A stretch of DNA of 64,000 nucleotides, taken from Sipunculus nudus. Taxonomy: Eukaryota; Annelida; Sipuncula; Golfingiida; Sipunculidae. The position numbers and the translations under genes were made by a program. Below the pieces are notes generated by a model, which was not told the DNA's origin, searched no databases, and saw only the letters and a program-made list of their open reading frames with translations. Shown in pieces: positions 53,701 to 59,700 of this stretch (the first letter of the stretch is position 1; each line of letters begins with the position of its first letter). Location: assembly GCA_026874595.1 (NCBI GenBank), contig CM049316.1:53885676-53949675 (forward strand). Direction: 5' to 3'.

Positions 53701-56700
53701 GACAAAATCGGCCGATTTTCTTTAACAGTGCCAGACTCTTGGCGACGGCGATTTTTCACGCCGACGCCGACAAAATCGCGTCGCTTGGGGTGTCACACTA
53801 CACGACAATGTACCCCCGTCCGTACATAGTCGGCCGATCCTATGAATCGGCCGATAAAATCGGTAAGTGAGCCGCCGGCTTAAGGGGCCAAAGACTTCTC
53901 AAATCGTGCACAGCCCAGGACAAACTGTACACTTAAACATGTTCCGTATTGGTGGACACCTTGGCGCTCCAAAAGGTTACGTGGTCCTATTTGTTTAAAT
54001 GACCTGGGGTCACCAAGCCCTGAACCTGAAGGAGAGTAGTGAATGGTCTGGCTTTCTCTAGTTGGCTCTAGCCATCATGTGGTGGGCATCAAAAACACCC
54101 CATTGTTTGATTTTTAAGTATGTTAAGCATAATTTCCAATAACATTGACAGTATTGGTCAATTTTTAAAATATCTATGGCCAATCAAAGAGGTGTTGTCC
54201 AAATGCTTGTTTGGGACTGCTTGGTGGGGTATTTTGGTCTTCACTGCATTCGGGCCAGGATGGTTAAAAAATGAGATACACAAGCCCCCTTTTTCTTGGT
54301 CTAGTTTGACTGAAGAAACAAATTCTCAGGTAAAAAAAAGTTTAATATCAGAATTTATTTGAAAAATATTTAAAAGAAGCCCAAACCTCAGGCGAATTAT
54401 AGATGTTATATAGGGAAAATAAATACAGCCACGTGTCCAAAACCTCTGATAACAGCTGCACGCTTTAATTACAACAGGAAGGACCAAAGCGGGGATCACG
54501 GAGAATCAGTGGCTCAATACCTGGAAGTGTTGAAATAGCTAGCAAGTACTTGTGACTTTCAGTACACGTTAGATGACCTGCTCAGAGACGGGATAGTTTG
54601 TTGGATTAGCTCTTAGGTTATATGGAAACGTTTGTTGTCAGAACCAAAACTTACTCTGAAGAAGGCCTTTGAACTGGCAACATCACGAGAATCTGCAACG
54701 GCTGCAAATACAGCATTTTCTGGCTCTAATACTTCACACTGTCCATGCGGTTAGTGCCAGGAAATCGAAACCACGGTCACGTGGTCACTACAGTTCGTCA
54801 GAGAAGCCCAAAGCCGATGTAGCATGCATGTTAAGTGTACGTAGTCAAGCATCAGAGGTATAAGCTAACAGGTATAAGCCTCCTAAGCCATTACAGACGT
54901 AGCAGGGTGATTCGTGTTATCGCTGTCTGAGCCAACATAACCCACGTTCTTGCCCATATAGAGAAGAAACTTGTCATTTTTGTTCCAATAAAGGACAGAG
55001 TGGACCTGTAGGAATAAACGGCACCAAAGAGGCCAGAAAACTTGTCATGTAAACGAGTGGGACTATCGTGAACCTTCAGATTTAGACTGGCATAAGATGA
55101 ATTATGTGAACTGTAGGAATTCAAACTCAGTTCAAATGAGAATTGATGTCCTTTGAAGAAGAGCAAGACTGTGTTTGAAGAAGGATTAGGGCACCGTAAA
55201 GGCATCACAGCAAAGCTCCACATTGACACTGCGGCACAACCAAAGTTCTTTTGTTCGCGTCCTGAACCTTACTGACCTAGTCCAAAGATACGCCAACTAG
55301 AATGGAGGCAGAAAGTATACTCAGTCGTGTTAAACATTCTGATTAGGTGACGCCAATAGTCCCCGTAAAATAGGGCGATGGAACTTTAAGAATTTGCGGT
55401 GACTTCAACACATAAAACCCATGCCTAAAGAAGATCGTTACCCACTCCCGAAAATTGAGGATATTTTTGCTTCCGCTTCCCTGGATGGTGGACAAAGCTC
55501 CTCAAAATTTGACTTGGGTCGAGCATACTTGCAGATGGATGTAAATGAGGATTCTTAGAAATATCTCACGATATGTACCAGCCAAGGTTACCTGCTCTGT
55601 TATCCTGCCATCGACCAAGTGCCACAGCGTCTGTCTTGAGTACACGTATACTTTGACGATATACTGATAACAGAAGCCATAGATGAGGAACATTCGAATA
55701 ACCTTGACCGCTTGCTCACAAGGCTCAAGGAATATGGGTTGAAAGTATAACAAAGTAAATGTGAATGGTTTTAGCCTGAAGTCTCATATTTGGGACATCA
55801 TATCGATGCCATTGGCTTACAAACCTCAGAAGATAAGGTCAAGGCAATTCTGGAAGCCCAGCACAAAAAGATAGCGCACAGCTGCAGAGTATCTTCGGGT
55901 TCTTTAACTTTTATGGAACGTTTTTGATTAAGTTGAGTACCGTTTTTTTGCAACATTGAATCGCCTGCGAGCCAAGAATGCTAAATACAACTTGACCAGT
56001 GAGTGCGAGTCAGCTTTTCCAGAAAGCTAAGCAACCCGTGGTGTCAAACCGTGTACTGACTCACTACGACCCACAGAAACCAATAATGCTAGATAGTAAC
56101 ACATGCGCCAATAGGTGAAGTTATATCATGTGTTCCCCGGCGGAAATGAGCAACCTGTGGCATTCGCGTCTCATTCGTTAATTTCGACTGAAAAGAAATA
56201 TACACAAATTAATCCCGTGGTCCAGGCTCTGGTTTATGGTGTAAAACAAGTGTAATAAGCATCTGCATGTCAGAAAATTTGTATTAGAGACTGACCATAA
56301 ACATTTAACAGCATTGTTCAACCCAACTGCAAATACTCCATCGTTGGCCGCTGCAAGTATGCAGCGCTGGGCAATCGCACTATCTGCCTTCGATTATACC
56401 ATTCAGTATCGCAAAAAAAAAGGAATAATGCACTGAAGACACTTTATCGAGATTGCCGTGCAAAAGTGCAAACAAGCCTAAAAATCAGTATCTAGTACAT
56501 TCCACATGGTCGAAATGGATGCTTCTCCCGTGACGATTAATATGTTACAAACTGAATCCGGGAGAGACAGTCTTACCCTGAGTATGGCTGGCAAGGAATG
56601 GCCCAGATAAAAAGCCATTTTCAATTCAAAGTTTAATTACCATTGACCAAGGAATATTGCTTTGCGGATTACGTACCATCGTTTCCCCCAAACTGAGCTC

Positions 56701-59700
56701 TCAAGTGCTCACACAACTACATCTTGGTCATGTGGGTATAGTAAAGATGAGACGCAAGCAAGGAGCTTTGGTGGCCAATCTGGATAAGGAAATCACAGCA
56801 ATGGTAAAGCAGTGCCAAGGATGCCAACAGTGCAGAACGCGCCTTTGCCGGTTGTTTTGCACAGATGGAATTTCCAGAATTTCCATGTAGACGAATACAT
56901 TTGGATTACGCGGAACCTTTCATGAGACATATTTCTGGTTGTTGTCGACGCATACAGTAAATTGCTTGAAATTATGATTGCGAGATCGACATCTGCTGAT
57001 GTAACCATCACTACGCTGAGTTCACTGTTTGCTTCCCATGGTCTTCCTGGACAGTTAATCTGAGACAATGGGACCCAGTTCACCTCAACTGTTTTCAAGG
57101 ATTTCCTTAAGAAAAAAATGGAGTAAAACACTTCACAAGCTCTCCATACGAACCTTTTACAAATGGACTGGCTGAACGTCCAGTCGTTTAAGTAATCGCT
57201 TCGTGCTTCCAATCGTGACTCTGGTACTCTGCAAAAGAAGTTATAGTCTTACCTGCTGACATAATGTAATGCTCCACACTCGATCACAGGGATCGCTCCA
57301 GCAGTTCTCTTGAGAGGGAACCGGTTACGCACTCGGCTGGATCTGCTTGAACCAAGTGTGCGCAACACATTTGCTTACAAACAGGCGGACATGATTATTG
57401 GCAGGGGAGGAAGTAAAGTGCGCGATTTTGATATTGGAATATCTTTGTTAGTGCGTGAATATCGAAATTGTGACAAATGGAAATCTACAGTGGTGACTGA
57501 AGCAAACTGGACCAGTAAGCTACAAAGTGGATGTTGGCCATGGATTAATACGGCGACATCATCAAGATCAGATCAGATCAGAAATTTAGTGCCTTATACT
57601 GAATGTGAAAATCCATAGAGTGTTGTGTTAGATGGCGATCCGGGGCCTTGTGATAAAAGTGCTCCTACTGATATTATTGTTATCTCGAGTACTATTGTCA
57701 GTGAGAAGTCTGTGCCCAAGACTGCTGCGGGGACACCTAGACCAAAACCAAATGAGCGTGGTATATCAGTCGATTTACCAATTATAAGTGATACCAGTGG
57801 TTCGGAGGAGTGAAAAACCCCCAGGAAACCAGTAAACCAGAAACCAGAAACCAGAAACTGAACTTGTAAACATTAAAGGGCCGAATCACCTATAAACCAT
57901 GTTGAATTAACACTAAAAATAGCCCCTTCCCTTTAAAATTAATATGTTCCTGTCATAATATTGCCTTAAAACCGTTTGCTTACTCCTGTAATCGAGAGTA
58001 TTTTTTCACATTTTTTTTAACGGTTTGAACATGCCCTTTCACGGTTTAATTTTTTTAAACATTATTTTTATAATTAAAAATTACATATTTGACTCATTTG
58101 ACGTCTTAGGATTATTTTCACGATTTGTCCAAATTCACATGTAGCCGCCTAACAACCCACCATCTACAGAGATCAAAAAAAGTAAACAATAAATACCTCC
58201 TACCTCAACAGGGATAAAAATAAAGTATATTATAAATACCCCCTGCCGCTACAGGGATAAAGAGAAAGAAAATAAATACCCCCTACCTCTACAGAGAACA
58301 AGAGAAAGTAGAGATTAAATACCCCCTACCTCTACAGAGAACAAGAGAAAGTAAACAATGAATGCCCCTACCTCTACAGAGAACAAGAGAAAGTAAACAA
58401 TGAATGCCCCTACCTCTACAGAGAACAAGAGAAAGTAGAGATTAAATACCCCCTACCTCTACAGAGAACAAGAGAAAGTAGAGATTAAATACCCCCTACC
58501 TCTACAGAGAACAAGAGAAAGTAAACAATGAATGCCCCTACCTATACAGAGAACAAGAGAAAGAAAACAATGAATGCCCCTACCTCTACAGAGAACAAGA
58601 GAAAGTAAACAATGAATGCCCCTACCTCTACAGAGAACAAGAGAAAGTAGAGATTAAATACCCCCTACCTCTACAGAGAACAAGAGAAAGTAGAGATTAA
58701 ATACCCCCTACCTCTACAGAGAACAAGAGAAAGTATAGATTAAATACCCCCTACCTCTACAGAGAACAAGAGAAAGTAAACAATGAATGCCCCTACCTCT
58801 ACAGAGAACAAGAGAAAGTAGAGATTAAATACCCCCTACCTCTACAGAGAACAAGAGAAAGTATAGATTAAATACCCCCTACCTCTACAGAGAACAAGAG
58901 AAAGTAAACAATGAATGCCCCTACCTCTACAGAGAACAAAAGAAAGTAGAGATTAAATACCCCCTACCTCTACAGAGAACAAGAGAAAGTAGAGATTAAA
59001 TACCCCCTACCTCTACAGAGAACAAGAGAAAGTTAACAATGAATGCCCCTACCTCTACAGAGAACAAGAGAAAGAAAACAATGAATGCCCCTACCTCTAC
59101 AGAGAACAAGAGAAAGTAAACAATGAATGCCCCTACCTCTACAGAGAACAAGAGAAAGTAAACAATGAATGCCCCTACCTCTACAGAGAACAAGAGAAAG
59201 TAAACAATGAATGCCCCTACCTCTACAGAGATCAAGAGAAAGAAAATAAATATCCCCTACCTCTACAGGCGCCGCTGTACCATCCCTTGTTAGGGCCGCA
59301 GTCCAGGCAGCTGTCGGGTTCAACGCAGTGTACACAATTTTCAGGACATTCTGGTGATGAAATAATGAAAGGAAACCGTTTCATGGGTTATTTCTCAGTA
59401 TTATATATCAGAAACAATTTCATACATTATTTGTTTACTGAGAGTACAGTGCCTTCAATGTGAATTTGTGATGTTTTTTTTTTTAAGATTTTCAAGATTT
59501 TGGTGGACAGTATAGCGGATGTGTATGCTTTGCCTCAAAACATGAAGTTTATATCTTGACATCTTGAATATCTTGAATACTGTAGAACCGGAAATTTTCT
59601 CGAGCATGTAATTTTAGCAAATTTCACTAGTTTACCTTGCGAGTTAAATTCGCAAAAACTAAATCAGAAGCGGATCCAGTTGGGGGGGGGGGGGTGCCCC

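Larger units (their letters stand above)
51581..57813 (+). pseudogene. broken Ty3/gypsy-type retrotransposon
   Basis: Motifs occur in the expected order across many frameshifts and stops. A polypurine-like agaagggaggaga precedes a TGTCATG possible LTR start at about 51590. A gag-like start follows at 51848, beginning MATRGSIQPFDEAFED. Gag C-terminal sequence is at about 54440-54720, and a CCHC knuckle-like CYRCLSQHNPRSC is at about 54910. RT carries RICGDFN (about 55390) and VYFDDILIT (55646). RNase H-like sequence is at about 56270-56440. The integrase zinc region, with LHLGHVGIVKM, spans 56690-56850, and the integrase core and C-terminal region run to about 57600. No paired LTR was found. 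Every domain is interrupted, so the copy is dead. Confidence 0.85.

Noticed and set aside
58996-59335. Repeated VEVGAFIVYFLLFS and CRGRGIHC frames
   Set aside because: Translation of the splice-site-bearing minisatellite. The exon at 59261 uses another frame and meets a stop soon after the donor.
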